Source: Zoroaster sp. YZ-2022
Taxonomy: Eukaryota; Echinodermata; Asteroidea; Forcipulatida; Zoroasteridae
DNA length: 64,000 bases
Reading direction: 5' to 3'
Assembly: GCA_029582265.1 (NCBI GenBank)
Contig: CM055822.1
Span: 43,625,973 to 43,689,972 of the forward strand
The notes under the pieces were generated by a model. It had not been told where the DNA came from. It did not search any database and saw nothing but the letters and a program-made list of their open reading frames with translations. The position numbers and the translations under genes were made by a program. Shown one piece after another: positions 19,875 through 30,119 of the stretch (positions within the stretch are counted from its first letter, which is position 1; each line of letters opens with the position of its first letter).

Positions 19875-21569
19875 CTGAAGTATGAGTATTAAGAAACTTA
19901 TGTATGATGGTGCTATATGGAATTAAGGCACATTTTCTTGATGATACCATAATACAACATTAGCCTTTTTCAGATATGGCCGACACAATAGGAGGAGTAG
20001 TATGTTAAATGCCGTATGGGGGACAAATGTATAAAACTGAGAAAAGAATCGGGAGACGTGTAAATACGCCCAATTATTTAAATGAGGTATGACATCATAA
20101 CAGAATTTGTGACATCATAGAAAATTAAAAAAAGTGGACATATAAAAATGAAAAAACTAAATAAGATTATCTCTGAGTATAATAAAGATGGCGACAAAAT
20201 ATGAAATAAAGAATAGAGTAACTGTGCCTTGCGAGTGGCTTTTAGTTGGTAAAACTAAATCATCATAAAAGCCACTCGCAAGGCACAGTTACTCTATTCT
20301 TTATTTCATATTTTGTCGCCATCTTATACTCAGAGATAATCTAATTTAGTTTTTTCATTTTTATATGTCCACTGATTTTCTATGACGTCACCAATTCTTT
20401 TATGATGTCATACATGTACCTCATTTAAATAATTGGGCGTCTCCCGATTCTTTCTCAGTTTTCTCATTTGTCCCCCATACGGCATTTAACATACTACTGA
20501 GAACACTGTATGATTTGGGTGTAATGAGCTTTGGCGGTTATTTACTTTTTTGGCAATGCTCAGCAAAACCATCATCGGAAATTTATGCATAGTCCCACTT
20601 TTCTTGAAAATGACAGCACACCAGGTGCTTGCAATTTGTATGACCTTCCTGTGTTATCTAATCATACACTCGATATGGTTAGATGGGGTGCAGGTCAACT
20701 CTGTCCAAGGTAAACTCTGTCCAGATGGTACAACGCAAGCCAATTAAAGTAAATATAGGCTGTATTCTTGGTCGAAGAGGGTGCTGTAACGTTTTTGGGC
20801 ACGAACACTAACCGAGTTGGACCGGAGTTGACCTGGGACAGAGTTGACTCGAAACCTTAGATGGCACTGAAATGTTAAAATGCTCTTTTGATAGATCAAA
20901 AAGATGATGCAACTTGCTAGAGGATGCCAATTGCTCTACGGTAGAGCAAGTGACATCCTCATCATTCATTCACTTTGATATGGTGCAAGAAGTTCAGAAG
21001 TTAGGCCGACTCTGCATTTATACTGCACACTTTTTGGGACAAACTTTGTGATTTTATTCATGTCTTTTTCTTGCATAGTAAAAATCAGATTAATTCAAAT
21101 ATGCTATTATGAATTTCGTTACAAAGGCAATTGGTAAAACCCAGATTCCCCGGATCTAATGTCAACGTAAGTCGGACCTTACTAGATCCATCCTACATAA
21201 AAAGAAGCCCATTTCACCTGCAATATTTGGCAAATTAAGTTAATTAGGCCTACATTCAAACGTAAGGTAATTCTTGAAATTACTTGAACAGTTAATATTC
21301 TTTGAAATGCCATTCCATCCATCATTCCTTTGAAAGAAAAGCATTTTCTTCTGAGGATCCAGGAAAGTCTGACTACAATGTAGGTCTGGAGGATCCGACT
21401 TTCAGTTTCACCAACACCCCTTTAGAAAAAAACATAAAAGTAGGCCTAGGGCCTACATTCAGAAGTATACAAAACATGTTTGGCTCTTTCTAATCAGTAA
21501 CGTTAGCCAATTGGAACAGTTATGTGAAAGTTTTTCAGCTAGGCCTACGTACTCTTAGTTAAGGCCTAC
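19875..21569 (-). other. piggyBac transposase intron
   Basis: About 1.7 kb between donor CAG|GTAGGC (21569) and acceptor CTTCAG (19875). It is occupied in part by the 503-bp palindrome at 19996-20498. A short inverted repeat 'ttgctctacggtagagcaa' lies near 20931. No other coding content; short frames at 20531-20747 and 21302-21493 are unsupported. Confidence 0.6.
19996..20498. mobile_element. 503-bp palindromic MITE
   Basis: Nearly perfect inverted repeat: the left arm starts 'agtagtatgttaaatgccg', the right arm ends with its complement, and the centre is near 20247. Arms of about 240 bp include 'aaggcacagttactctatt' on both sides, and small differences between arms are 1-10 bp indels. No coding capacity. 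Target copies are not clear because the 'agta/tact' ends are self-complementary. It sits inside the piggyBac intron. Confidence 0.85.
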
Positions 21570-21715
21570 CTGAAGTTCTGCTTATTTGATGACCTTGGTG
21601 GGTGTGTGACAAACTCTTCTTCACTTTCTTCTGATGTGGATGAGGAGGACTGGTCATCGGATATTTCTGAACCACTATCCGCGAATATTTCGTCAATAAT
21701 TTCAGCGTCATCCAT
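21570..21715 (-). pseudogene. piggyBac transposase, exon 1 (acidic N-terminus)
   Basis: Begins at the Met of MDDAEIIDEIFADSGSE, an acidic Ser/Glu-rich N-terminus typical of piggyBac transposases. It ends at donor CAG|GTAGGC in phase 2; joined to exon 2 it makes an Arg codon and stays in frame. An in-frame upstream ATG exists (21808), but the acidic start fits the family better. Confidence 0.75.
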
Positions 21716-21883
21716 GGCTAGCGGTCGACTGTCAGCTGTAAAACAGCTAAGTGAGCGTCGGCGGTCACGGAAAAAAGCTACAGCTTTATATAGAGACGCT
21801 AAAATCATTCATACTGACGCGCGCATTGTCCTGCGATTGATTAATCATGCCAACGTCAAGTGAGGGCGCTATTTACATTTCAG

Positions 21884-22037
21884 TTACAGGTTTCAGGCGT
21901 TGTGCCGGAGAGGAGCCTTGGGAACAAAAGAGTAGTGAATTCCCGTGACATAGCGTCCCTTTGGTAAAGAACATACATTCCACATTGAGCACAGGTGGCA
22001 CGTTTGGGGTTGAAAGGGATATGCTCGATCGCAGTTA
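21884..22037 (-). other. Fragment right of piggyBac, possible old insert
   Basis: Open on the minus strand with a CAQCG motif and HIPFNPKRAT. It belongs with 14018-14080 (about 213 bp in total) and interrupts the virus-like ORF. Source unknown. Confidence 0.35.
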
Positions 22038-22041
22038 AACT

Positions 22042-22332
22042 TTGTCATCCGACATGTATTTGCGTATAGGTACGTACGTGGGATATAACAACAATATTTT
22101 GATCGCAACGCCGGACCTGTTGCTTGGATCGAATCAAGACATGAATTCAGTACCCGTTCCCCCTATCGATACTCAACCACCACCACCATCTGTTGATACT
22201 CAATCATCATCGCCTCCACTCGACCCCGCGATTGATGATGTCCACCAAGAGGAAACAAATTCTCTAATATTCGGCATCGCGATTGTTTTGGGGCTAGGCG
22301 TGGCTATTTACGAGTTTATTCGGGTTTTTTAA
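22042..22332 (+). pseudogene. Virus-like element protein, C-terminal part
   Basis: Continues the protein broken at 14017: it opens at a TTG with no ATG until codon 5, so it is not an independent gene. It starts SSDMYLRIGTYVGYNNN, then has a Pro/Ser/Gln-rich linker (PPIDTQPPPPSVDTQ) and one hydrophobic segment (LIFGIAIVLGLGVAIY), and stops shortly after. A C-terminal membrane anchor is visible; function is not assigned. Confidence 0.5.
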
Positions 22333-22339
22333 TTTTTTT

Positions 22340-23125
22340 TAATTTAAAACCATCTTTAACGAGGGTAACCCATCCAGCACAGCTGATCATTTGGGGCCCT
22401 CATATAATATAAAAATATATCAATATTATACAACAATTGTTACAGGAGGTACAGATGAATTAATAATAAAAAGTCTTAATGGACAATTACATACAAAATA
22501 AAACGTAAAGGACTAAATTGCACAAATAGACCCCCGTCCCAGTTTACCATACTGATTAAAGATAGGACTAAAAGGGAAGATTAAAAATGGAGCAAAAAAA
22601 AGTAAGTTAATTATCAATTGTATACCTACATCTCGGGCAAGACACAAGGTAATCTATGACATAATAATTTAAAAAAAATATTACTTCAAACCTTGCCTTC
22701 CTTCAGCAAACGCCTGAATGAAGAATAAGAGTTTGAACGAGTGGTGAAAGGGACACCATTTAAAAAAGAAGGAGCTCTGTAACTAAAACTGTTTTTAAAG
22801 ATTTCACATTTAGGTTTGGGAATAATAAAGTTACCATGTATAATTGCCCGAGTTGTTGGTCGATCGCCAGGCTGGATCGGGTTAAGTCTTTGGCAGAGAC
22901 AGTCTGGAGCAACACCAATGGAGGCCTTAAAAGCCTGGCAGGCAAGTTGGAAGTGAATGCGCTGGGCAACTGTCATTGTATTGAGAATACTAAAAAGTAA
23001 GTTGGTGGGTGAAATGGGTGGAAGCTTAAGAACAATGCGAAGTGCTCTATTTTGGAGTTTTTGAATTTTGGAGACAAGAGTGGGTTTGGCACCCCACACC
23101 ATACAGCAGTAGTCTATGTGGGGTT
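22340..23125 (-). mobile_element. 5'-truncated CR1/L2-type LINE, RT C-terminus
   Basis: The minus-strand frame 23102-22686 reads MVWGAKPTLVSKIQKLQNRA, the segment after the palm in CR1/L2-group reverse transcriptases, through APSFLNGVPFTTRS to a stop. The 3' untranslated end at about 22340-22400 carries 'gttaccctcgttaaagatgg' on the minus strand, a common LINE tail in invertebrates. It inserted between two genes of the virus-like cluster. Confidence 0.75.
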
Positions 23126-23439
23126 AACGATGACCCTGTAGATAAAATAAAACCATGGCTCCGACTCCACTCACGAGTAGCCACACGTGTTCCGCCAACC
23201 ATCCTACCGCTCCTGAAAGTTTCGTCAATAACCAACTCAATACTCCACCGATGACACCCGGAATCCAAGGCTTTTAATCCAAGTTTCTTTAGTAGGTTCG
23301 ATAGACTTTTGAGAGTTTTTTGTATCCAGTCTTTTACGGTACCGCCACTGGGTGTAGGCGGTGGTGGAGTTGGCGTTGGAATCGGTCTTATGCTGGCAAC
23401 GATCGAAGCGACGATGGTACTGATCGCTAGACTAATCAC
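23126..23439 (-). pseudogene. Virus-like cluster: small hydrophobic protein, frameshifted
   Basis: The frame from 23439 shows a hydrophobic N-terminus (ISLAISTIVASIVASIR), a Pro/Thr-rich linker (PIPTPTPPPPTPSGG) and an amphipathic Trp/Leu/Lys stretch (DWIQKTLKSLSNLLKKLG). Near 23263 a one-base shift is evident: the second half is hydrophobic with Trp and Gly in the neighbouring frame up to a stop at about 23134, while the assembled frame turns into low-complexity coding. Two or more membrane segments; probably a membrane-active or virion-associated protein, but this is a guess. Oriented against the ORF at 22042. Confidence 0.5.
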
Positions 23440-23538
23440 CGCTAATATACTGACTATCGTTATGACTTGTTCTCTAAATAAAGTTTACATATTTTCACCC
23501 AACCCGACGTCTTTTTCCAACACGTTATTAATCGTTTA

Positions 23539-23958
23539 TTTGATTTTATTGATTTGACTACGAAGAACGCGTTCATTCGTACTCGCAACCTCTTGTCTCG
23601 GTCGTCTTTCGTCTTGTTTTTCTCGCAGCTGTTTACGGAACTCTACTGCTAATTTGTATTTTCTTTGCTCTCTCGCGTCAAGAAGTAATTTTTGAAGAAC
23701 CGAGATTTCTTTGTCGAGTTTGCTCAATTTGGCTAAATTATTTACGAGTTCACCTCGCGTCGTTTGCGAAGCTTTGTCGAGACCCAACAGTTCTCGCATT
23801 GGAAGACCATCTGCTCGCGTTTCTTTGTCTCGAAGAATAGAAATTGTTTCATGCGTGTCTCGTTCTACATTCGTCACTACTTGCGGTAAATCGTACATCG
23901 GAATACTTTCAACAATTATTTCATGGAGGTCATTGACGGGTGTTTGTAACGCCGCATG
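23539..23958 (-). CDS. Virus-like cluster: coiled-coil protein
   Basis: Open from about 23958 (an ATG is available at 23898) to 23539. Charged, with heptad-like Leu spacing over NLAKLSKLDKEISVLQKLLL and then a basic KQLREKQDERRPRQE region. The CpG-containing codon choice (cgt, cga, gcg) differs from the surrounding AT-rich DNA. No nonsense or frameshift seen, so this may be the only intact member of the cluster. No family assignment. Confidence 0.5.
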
Positions 23959-24175
23959 AGGCTAAACATGTTCCCTTTTCTTTCACGCTATTTAATGGGA
24001 TGTTTGTCCTGTCTTTTCTTATAAAATAAAGGATCGATTTGTCGTATTTAAAATTATTGTATTCTCTCGCAGCGTTCGGATACCCGACTTGACCGTAAAA
24101 ATCATCTTCAGCCTCTGTAACAAGTTCTTTGCTCAATGTGCAATATGCCAATCGAATATTTAGATGGCTTTTGTA
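23930..24175 (-). CDS. Virus-like cluster: small protein, partial
   Basis: Frame open from about 24175 to 23930, including LSKELVTEAEDDFYGQVGYP and SILYFIRKDRTNIPLNSVKE. It ends overlapping the start of the coiled-coil gene, as in compact viral genomes. There is no in-frame ATG near the start, so the 5' end is lost or spliced. Function unknown. Confidence 0.4.
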   Translation of the reverse strand, partial: YKSHLNIRLAYCTLSKELVTEAEDDFYGQVGYPNAAREYNNFKYDKSILYFIRKDRTNIPLNSVKEKGTCLASCGVTNTRQ

Positions 24176-24230
24176 TATTTACAAACTGTTCGGTATTCGG
24201 TGGACTAGTTGCGAGTATAATATAATAATG

Positions 24231-24809
24231 GAAGAAGTAACTAAAATTCTAAACGAAGAGCCGCGGGCAAGTTGCGATGGAAATATCGCTCTGCCTCCTA
24301 CACCAATCAATAATAAGCGCGACGATTGATTGTTAGCCGTCGCGGCTGGAGGAAATTCAAAGAAATATTTCGGTAAAGAGTATACCATTCCCGAGATTGA
24401 AAATTTAAACGCGGCAGAACGAGAGAAATTATACGCGCAATATCAAGCGAAACTAGGCCGTGAGATGATATCTTCATTAGGTTCGTCGATTATAAGTCTA
24501 TTACACTAGAGCTCTGGGATATACGGATTAAACTTGGTTGATGTGATGGGATACGAGTTCACGATCGATGACGAAGATGACTTAATTACCGATTTGGAAA
24601 AAGATCCGTTCATTTCGAGCGCTGTTACTTCCGCGTTATGCGAAGTATATTACAAGTACGAAACATTTTTGGCACCAATCACAGGAGCGTTAATTTCGGT
24701 GAAACATTTCAAAATAAGAAATTCTTGCCTAGATTATGAATACGATGGAACAAGAGAAAACGGAGGAGATCAGCACGTCGGTAAACCAGGTAACGAAAAC
24801 ACCGACTAA
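24231..24809 (+). pseudogene. Virus-like cluster: plus-strand protein with two stops
   Basis: Begins with an ATG (MEEVTKILNEEPRASC) and is in frame through stops at 24327 and about 24507 to 24809. Conserved-looking stretches are KKYFGKEYTIPEIENL, AAEREKLYAQYQAKLGREM and DPFISSAVTSALCEVYYKYE, giving alpha-helical acidic and hydrophobic parts. It is transcribed away from the minus-strand genes to its left, so about 24180-24230 may hold a bidirectional promoter. Family unknown. Confidence 0.45.
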
Positions 24810-24975
24810 AATAAAAACAAATCCGAATCGAGTCGCGGCTGGTAAAAGACTCGCAGAACTCAATAAAAAGAAAAAGGAAAATTAAAACAAAACTGCCGTC
24901 GTTCCTAAAAACAACCCATCGAGCGCTACGACTACGGAAGAAAGTACGAGCACGTTTTACAAAGGGAGATACTAA
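24736..24975 (+). pseudogene. Virus-like cluster: small basic protein, overlapping frame
   Basis: An ATG at 24736 opens a frame overlapping the end of the previous gene. It encodes an acidic/Thr-rich start and a basic motif NPNRVAAGKRLAELNKKKKE, then a TAA (24883-24885), after which the frame remains open to a TAA at 24973-24975. The overlap and basic Lys-rich motif suggest a nucleic-acid-binding small protein (inference). Confidence 0.4.
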
Positions 24976-25119
24976 AAAGCAATGTGGAACTTGGAGAGGT
25001 TCGAAACGTAGAAGGGTTTGTAAAGCTGCGTCGAGATAAGAAATATAATGAATGAGTAAAGCTCAATATTGCACATGATGAGAATATTTCCCCAAGGATA
25101 ACTAGCATTATGTTGGGTG
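24976..25119 (+). other. Edge of virus-like cluster
   Basis: One plus-strand frame reads EGFVKLRRDKKYNE, a stop, then KLNIAHDENISPRI up to the LINE 3' end, possibly another decayed cluster gene. Too short to support. Confidence 0.3.
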
Positions 25120-27021
25120 TCAAAAAAGAAAGAAAGAAAGACTTTTTTTGACTTTTCAACTGAAACTTTATTGTCTAAACAATATTGAAACAATATATAC
25201 AAAACAAAAGAAGACAGTTTCAAATGAGTGCATAAGTCATCACAAATGCGTTAAGAGAAATGCGTTAAGCGCATAGAATGTCTGGCTGATTATGTAGCCA
25301 GACAGGTGATGAAAAGATGGACGATTGTGCCTTTTTGCCCACACCACCCGCACTCAGGAGAATGATTCGGGTCGATGTGGTGGAGTACTGGTAGCGAAGG
25401 CAATATGTTGTGGAACAGTTTGAACTGAATTGTCACCTTCTTTTTTGGATGGAGGTAGGGGGACGGCGTGTTTCCTTCCATTTAAAATTACTGTTCTCGT
25501 CGACGTAGCCGATGTTGTGCCAATGGGTGATTGTCGTGGTGGGAAGAGAATTGATAATGACATTGATGCTGTTATAGATGGTTTTCGTAGGAGCGATCAG
25601 ACCGTCAATATCTGACCCAATTCGTCCCTAATTTGCCATAGTGACCAATCCCGAATTAAGTTGGCATAGTGCCCAATGCGGTATTGGTCACTTTGCCAAA
25701 TTACAAAAATAGCTAGTCAGAGCATTCGTAAGGAATACATGTACATGGATTAGATACAATGGTAGGTCTCTTCCTGAATGTACTAATGGGCAGGAAAACT
25801 TAAAATTGAAAAAAGTCGGATTGGTCACTATGGCAAATTAGGGACGAATTGTGAGGCAAGAAGATTTACCCGACCAGGACAGCATCCTTTTTCGTCAAAG
25901 TCGCTGGAGAGCTCCTATTGTTGTCCAGGCACGCAGTAGCTCACTGTGGAAAGTGGGGAGGTGAGAGAAAACAATTGGAATCGATATTAGAGGTGAAGAG
26001 TTCGTGGTCGAACCCGAGTTTTCGATACTGGCGAAAATAAAACCTGATGAAATCGAACGATGGGTGATGATGCGGATGCTTGAGGAAAGAAAGCAATAAA
26101 TTTAATCGAAAAGTGAGCACGCGTGCCTGGAGGCAGGAAAGTCCCATTCCCCCTCTGCCCGGATTCTAATATAATTATATATTTCTTTAACCAGTGCTTG
26201 CCATCATTCCAACTGAAATCAATAAGTTTTCCTTGGAATTCACCTACGACTTGTTGGGGGGGGGGGGGGGACAGTGTAGCGAGAGTGTGAAAACGTTTGG
26301 AAGCGGCGAGTTGGTTGGCTATCAGAACTCGACCTTTGAGGGACATCTTAAAGGACAGGCGCTTCCAGCGCGAGAGACACTTGTCGAGCTTTTGTCGACA
26401 CGCTTGCCAGTTTTTTGGAATGAAGTGATTAGAGTTGCCAAGCTGAATTCCAAGGAAGACCAAACCCTCACTATTCCATTGGAAATGGAGGGGTTGATCA
26501 GATCTGGATATCCATGAACCGACCCACATACCCTGGGATTTGACATAATTTAGCCAAGCAGCAGAGGATTGGCTGTACAAATAATAAACGTCTTTGACAG
26601 TGTCTACCCCACGATTATTTGTTGGAAAATAGGAATGTCATCTGTGTACACGGAGACAATAAGGGAATTTCCACTGCCGCAAGGCAGTTTTAAGCCGAAA
26701 TCAAGTTTGATGTGGAGAGTGTGTAGAAACGGCTCAACGGCAATCGAAAGAAGGCTGGAGAGCGGGCATCCCTGTCTGATTCCCTTTTCAAAAGAAAGGG
26801 GGGGGGAGGTGAGCTATCCGCCCACTTTGATTAGACTCTGGGTATTGAAATACTTGGACGTACGAGATGAAACCCATCGCCTTCAAGGTGTTGACAAGAT
26901 ATTCATGGTCAAAAGCTTTTTTCTGGTCAAGATTTAAAAGAGCCAGAGGAAGATTATTCGAATTACAAAACAAAAGACTGTCCCTGATGAGATTAATATT
27001 GTCAAAGATAGAGCGCCCTGG
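25120..27021 (-). mobile_element. Tx1/L1-type LINE, 3' half (RT palm to 3' end)
   Basis: Minus-strand ORF2 remnants in order: SIFDNINLIRDSLLF and ALLNLDQKKAFDHEYL (RT, about 27010-26880), FLGIQLGNSNHFIPKNW, LKGRVLIANQLAASK and NDGKHWLKKY (post-palm), then CGWCGQKGTIVHLFITC (C-terminal Cys/His motif, about 25350). Several frameshifts and stops. The 3' end has a polyadenylation-like 'aataaagtttcagttgaa' and abuts a (gaaa)n tract at 25122-25141, consistent with microsatellite targeting. A palindromic MITE (25618-25851) interrupts it, and the 5.87-kb element at 27022 separates it from its upstream half (32892-34612). Confidence 0.85.
25618..25851. mobile_element. 234-bp MITE with ~34-bp inverted ends
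   Basis: Left end 'caattcgtccctaatttgcc', right end its complement; the interior repeats 'ggtcacttt/ctatggcaaa' motifs. It interrupts the C-terminal coding part of the Tx1-type LINE. No coding capacity. Confidence 0.85.
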
Positions 27022-27325
27022 TGTAAGAATGACAATGTCCGTTGAATAAGGGACGGGGACACAAATGTTCAGTTTCTTAAACAAAACAAGGTATTTTATT
27101 AAATTTATATTTACAAAGCATTTTAATAAATTTATATTTACAAATGATTTGATTAAGTTTATATTTACAACGTATTTGTAGAACAATGTAACCTAATATT
27201 CGATGCCGGCTTGACAGAATTACATTATATGTACATACTGATCATTCAAAAATCTTAAATAGTCAGGTGATACTGATAATGATAGGTTTTGAATTATTGA
27301 ACAGTGTCCTTTATTAATTCTTACA
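27022..27325 (+). repeat. Left terminal repeat and putative primer-binding site
   Basis: The sequence from 27022 (TGTAAG) to about 27325 (TTCTTACA) has LTR-like TG...CA ends. It is followed at once by 'tgggggcttgtccgaga' (about 27327-27343), which resembles a tRNA-Pro type primer-binding site. This suggests the left arm is an LTR, of which only 27022-27280 is matched, inverted, at the right end. Confidence 0.5.
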
Positions 27326-27600
27326 ATGGGGGCTTGTCCGAGAAAGAGTTTTTCAAATTAAAAGAATACGGCAAAGTTGGAAAAAGGGAAAAAACCTACA
27401 GTGTATGACCCTCTTTGATAAAATGTTCAGTAAGTTTTGTGTACTATACTCTGATGTTCATTAATTTGATATTTGCAGTTTCTTTTTTAGTTGTACAGGT
27501 TGAGAACTGGTCTTGCTGCCCCGTCACAACAACAACACCCCAGTGCCCTCCATTTCCCCCTTTAGTGTTTGGTAAGTGGCTTACTTATAAGTGTGTGAAA

Positions 27601-28657
27601 ATGGATAAAGAAGTGGATAAAATTAGAGCACTCGCAGAAGCATGCGATCTGAGTGGCAAGGAGTTAATTGATTTTGTGAGACAGGAACGAGAAGAACAGG
27701 CAAAACTTGCCAGAGATGAACGCGCATTTCAGCTTGAATTAAGACGCGAAGACCGCGAAAATCTTGAGATGAAATTGAGAATAGAAAGAATCAAACAAGA
27801 AGTTTCAAATGCCTCCACCGTCGAGAACAGTACTGAACACGTGATCCATTCAAATACGACGAAAGCGCGCGCTCCAAAATTGCCTCACTTTGACGAAACG
27901 AAAGATGACATTGACGCGTATTTACAACGGTACGAACGTTATGCGCATTGTCAAGATTGGGCTGAAAGTGATTGGGCGCTTAACCTGAGTGCGTTATTAA
28001 AAGGAAAAGCACTCGAGGTATATTCTCGCTTAGCATCGGAAGAAGCCGGTACGTACTCGTGTTTGAAAAACGCTCTGCTTAGACGCTTTCACTTGACGGC
28101 ACAAGGTTTCAAACAAAAATTTAGAACTGCAAAACCCGAACGTGACGAAAGTGCCCCACAGTTCGCAGTTAGACTTGATAATTGGTTGACACGATGGATA
28201 GAATTAGAGAAGTGCAAAAAGACCTATGAGGACCTCAAATATCCGTTGCTACGCGAACAATTTCTAAATAGCGTCGACCAAACTTTGGCAATTTTCCTGA
28301 AAGAAAGAGATCCCAAAACTGCGTCTGAAATGGCTAAATTAGCGGGAAAATACTGTGATGCTCATTAATATACAATCCCAGATGCGAAAAGGTCAAACTG
28401 GTACTAAAACTCCGTATGATTCAAAACCCCAACAAAGACCGCAAACGAACTTAACGAAACCATATGGTTCGAACGTACCACGTGATAGTTTTCGGAACTT
28501 TTCAGATAGAACGTGTTACATTTGCCACAAAACTGGCCATATCGCTCGTGATTGCCGCTATAAACCAAAGAACCCATCGGTTGCGAAAATTGCTAATGTA
28601 ATTGCATCAGCACTCACCGGTTTGGTGCAAACTGAAGAAAGTGACAATTATATGTAA
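27601..28657 (+). pseudogene. gag: gypsy-type Gag with CCHC knuckle
   Basis: ATG at 27601. The N-terminus is charged and helical (QEREEQAKLARDERAFQLEL). A retrotransposon-Gag-like middle (KLPHFDETKDDIDAYLQRYE, DWALNLSALLKGKALEVYS) runs to 28368. A shift near 28355-28368 leads into the frame ending 28657, which holds the zinc knuckle CYICHKTGHIARDC (C-x2-C-x4-H-x4-C). Gag packages element RNA. It is close to full length but frameshifted. Confidence 0.8.
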
Positions 28658-28767
28658 TGAGAATGAAACGAGCACGGTAGACGAAACATGCAGACCTGAA
28701 ACCATCGCTTGCATGATGACCCCACATAACAGTTATTAATCATACGTGCACCAAAGATGGATTTGTC

Positions 28768-29595
28768 ATGCTTAAGTGCGGGTATTCATCACTACCAGTC
28801 ATGAGTGCAGCGTGTAGAGATAAGAATCTAAATTGTATGCCTGTTGTGAAAGGTAGTGTGAATGGAAAGATAGTTAAAGTGTTACGTGACAGTGGATGTA
28901 GTGGGGTAGTTATAAGAAGAGATTTAGTTCAGGATGATCAGATGACAGGACAAATTAAACATTGTATACTTGTGGACGGTACTATAAGAAAGGTTCCCCT
29001 AGCTAGAATTTATATTGATAACCCTTATTTTGTTGGTTCATCAGAAGTATTATGTACACTCTTAAAACTAAAGTGTTGAATCAACATTTTAAAGAGTTCG
29101 TTGAGTGACAACTCTTTATAAAGTTGGATTTGACTTTTTAAAGTGTTGAATTAACATTGATAAAGTTAGACTTAACTTGACTCCGTGTTAATTCAACACT
29201 TTCTTTGAGTTGAATTTAACTTTATAAAGTGTTGTCACTCACCGAACTCTTAAAAAGTTGATTCAACACTTAAGTTTTAAGAGTGTATGACTAATCCTGT
29301 GTATGATTTAATCATTGGAAATGTAGAAGGTGCTAAAGACCCAGGTAACCCAGATCCCTCATGGAACCTAGATAACAAAACGGTCATTTCTGAAACTCAA
29401 ATAGAAAATCAGGACACTGAAAAAGTAAGTGCTGTACAAACTAGAGCTCAAATAAAACACAGTGAAAAGCCTTTGAAGAAATTGAATGTACCAGACATGT
29501 TACCCGAAATTGATCAAACTCAAATCAAAGAAGTACAAAGAATTGATGAATCCCTTAAAAGAGATAGTGAACTAGCAATGGTTGAAACCCCACAT
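28768..29595 (+). pseudogene. gypsy-type aspartic protease, split by a MITE
   Basis: The retropepsin-like frame carries the catalytic DSG in KVLRDSGCSGVVI (about 28890). It runs to 29056, is cut by the 229-bp MITE, and resumes at 29288 (NPVYDLIIGNVEGAKDP). It then continues with a linker (SAVQTRAQIKHSEKPLKKL) that in related elements precedes the integrase zinc finger. The integrase core itself is absent (see next feature). Confidence 0.75.
29057..29285. mobile_element. 229-bp MITE, TA target copies, inside the protease
   Basis: Terminal inverted repeats of about 29 bp ('cactcttaaaac' outward) with a largely palindromic interior. It is flanked by TA on both sides (29055-29056 and 29286-29287), as for Tc1/mariner-type elements. 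Its removal rejoins the protease reading. Confidence 0.9.
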
Positions 29596-29599
29596 TCTT

Positions 29600-29945
29600 G
29601 ATCTAAGAAATCGTATCGAGGAAACATGTAAACTAGTGCAAGACGAACTTAGAAAATCCGCCGCTCAGTAGAAAATATATTATGATCGGAAACCTTGTGC
29701 ACGTTCTTTCAAACCAGGCGAACATGTACTCTTACTCTTACCAACTGAGAAGAGTAAACTTCTACTTCAGTGTAAAGGACCCTTTCTGGTGATCGAGAAA
29801 GTAAGTCCATATGATTACCGCATTGACATGAATGGTAAATCTAAAGTATTTCATGCCAACTTACTGAAATTGTATATTAATCGATCCACAACAACCGAAT
29901 TATCACCCGATCTAGCTCAGCCAGGAATAGAACCTGAAGAATAAT
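29600..29945 (+). pseudogene. gypsy integrase C-terminal fragment, upstream of RT
   Basis: Reads IYYDRKPCARSFKPGEHVLL, then LLLQCKGPFLVIEKVSPYDY and VFHANLLKLY, the chromodomain-adjacent C-terminal part of Ty3/gypsy integrases. It has one in-frame TAG near 29669. The HHCC finger and D-D-E core are missing, so an internal deletion joined the protease linker to this end. Position before RT gives gag-PR-INT-RT-RH, the copia-like order reported for Gmr1-type gypsy elements of deuterostomes. Confidence 0.7.
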
Positions 29946-30119
29946 CAGTAATGTATTCAAATGTGCACAAGTTTCTGTAATCGAATGTGAATCGGAATGT
30001 GAACCAGAAAAAAATCCAGCCAAGTGTAACTTTGATAACAATCTTTTGTCTTTACCGCCCCTTCAGTCAAAAGAATCCGTTGAGGATGTAGATATTAGTT
30101 CGGAACTGACCATAGATCA

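Larger units (their letters stand above)
14081..21883 (-). mobile_element. piggyBac-type DNA transposon, 7.8 kb, nested and decayed
   Basis: The left flank is TTAA (14077-14080) and the right flank TTAC (21884-21887), the expected TTAA target copies with one substitution. Inverted ends contain 'atagcgccctcact' (left, about 14094-14107) and its complement (right, about 21858-21871). Inside, on the minus strand, are transposase exon 1 (21715-21570), an intron with a palindromic MITE, transposase exon 2 (19874-18364), then a ~4-kb satellite made from the transposase 3' end, then 3' sequence to the left end. It splits the virus-like ORF and so is younger than it. No intact transposase remains (frameshifts near 19524 and 18396). 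Confidence 0.8.

Noticed and set aside
21302..21493. 63-codon frame in the piggyBac intron
   Set aside because: Short, no domain, lies on the opposite strand within an intron.
14081..21883. Teratorn-like piggyBac-virus fusion
   Set aside because: The virus-like genes lie outside the piggyBac ends and one of them is split by the insertion, so the two are nested rather than fused.
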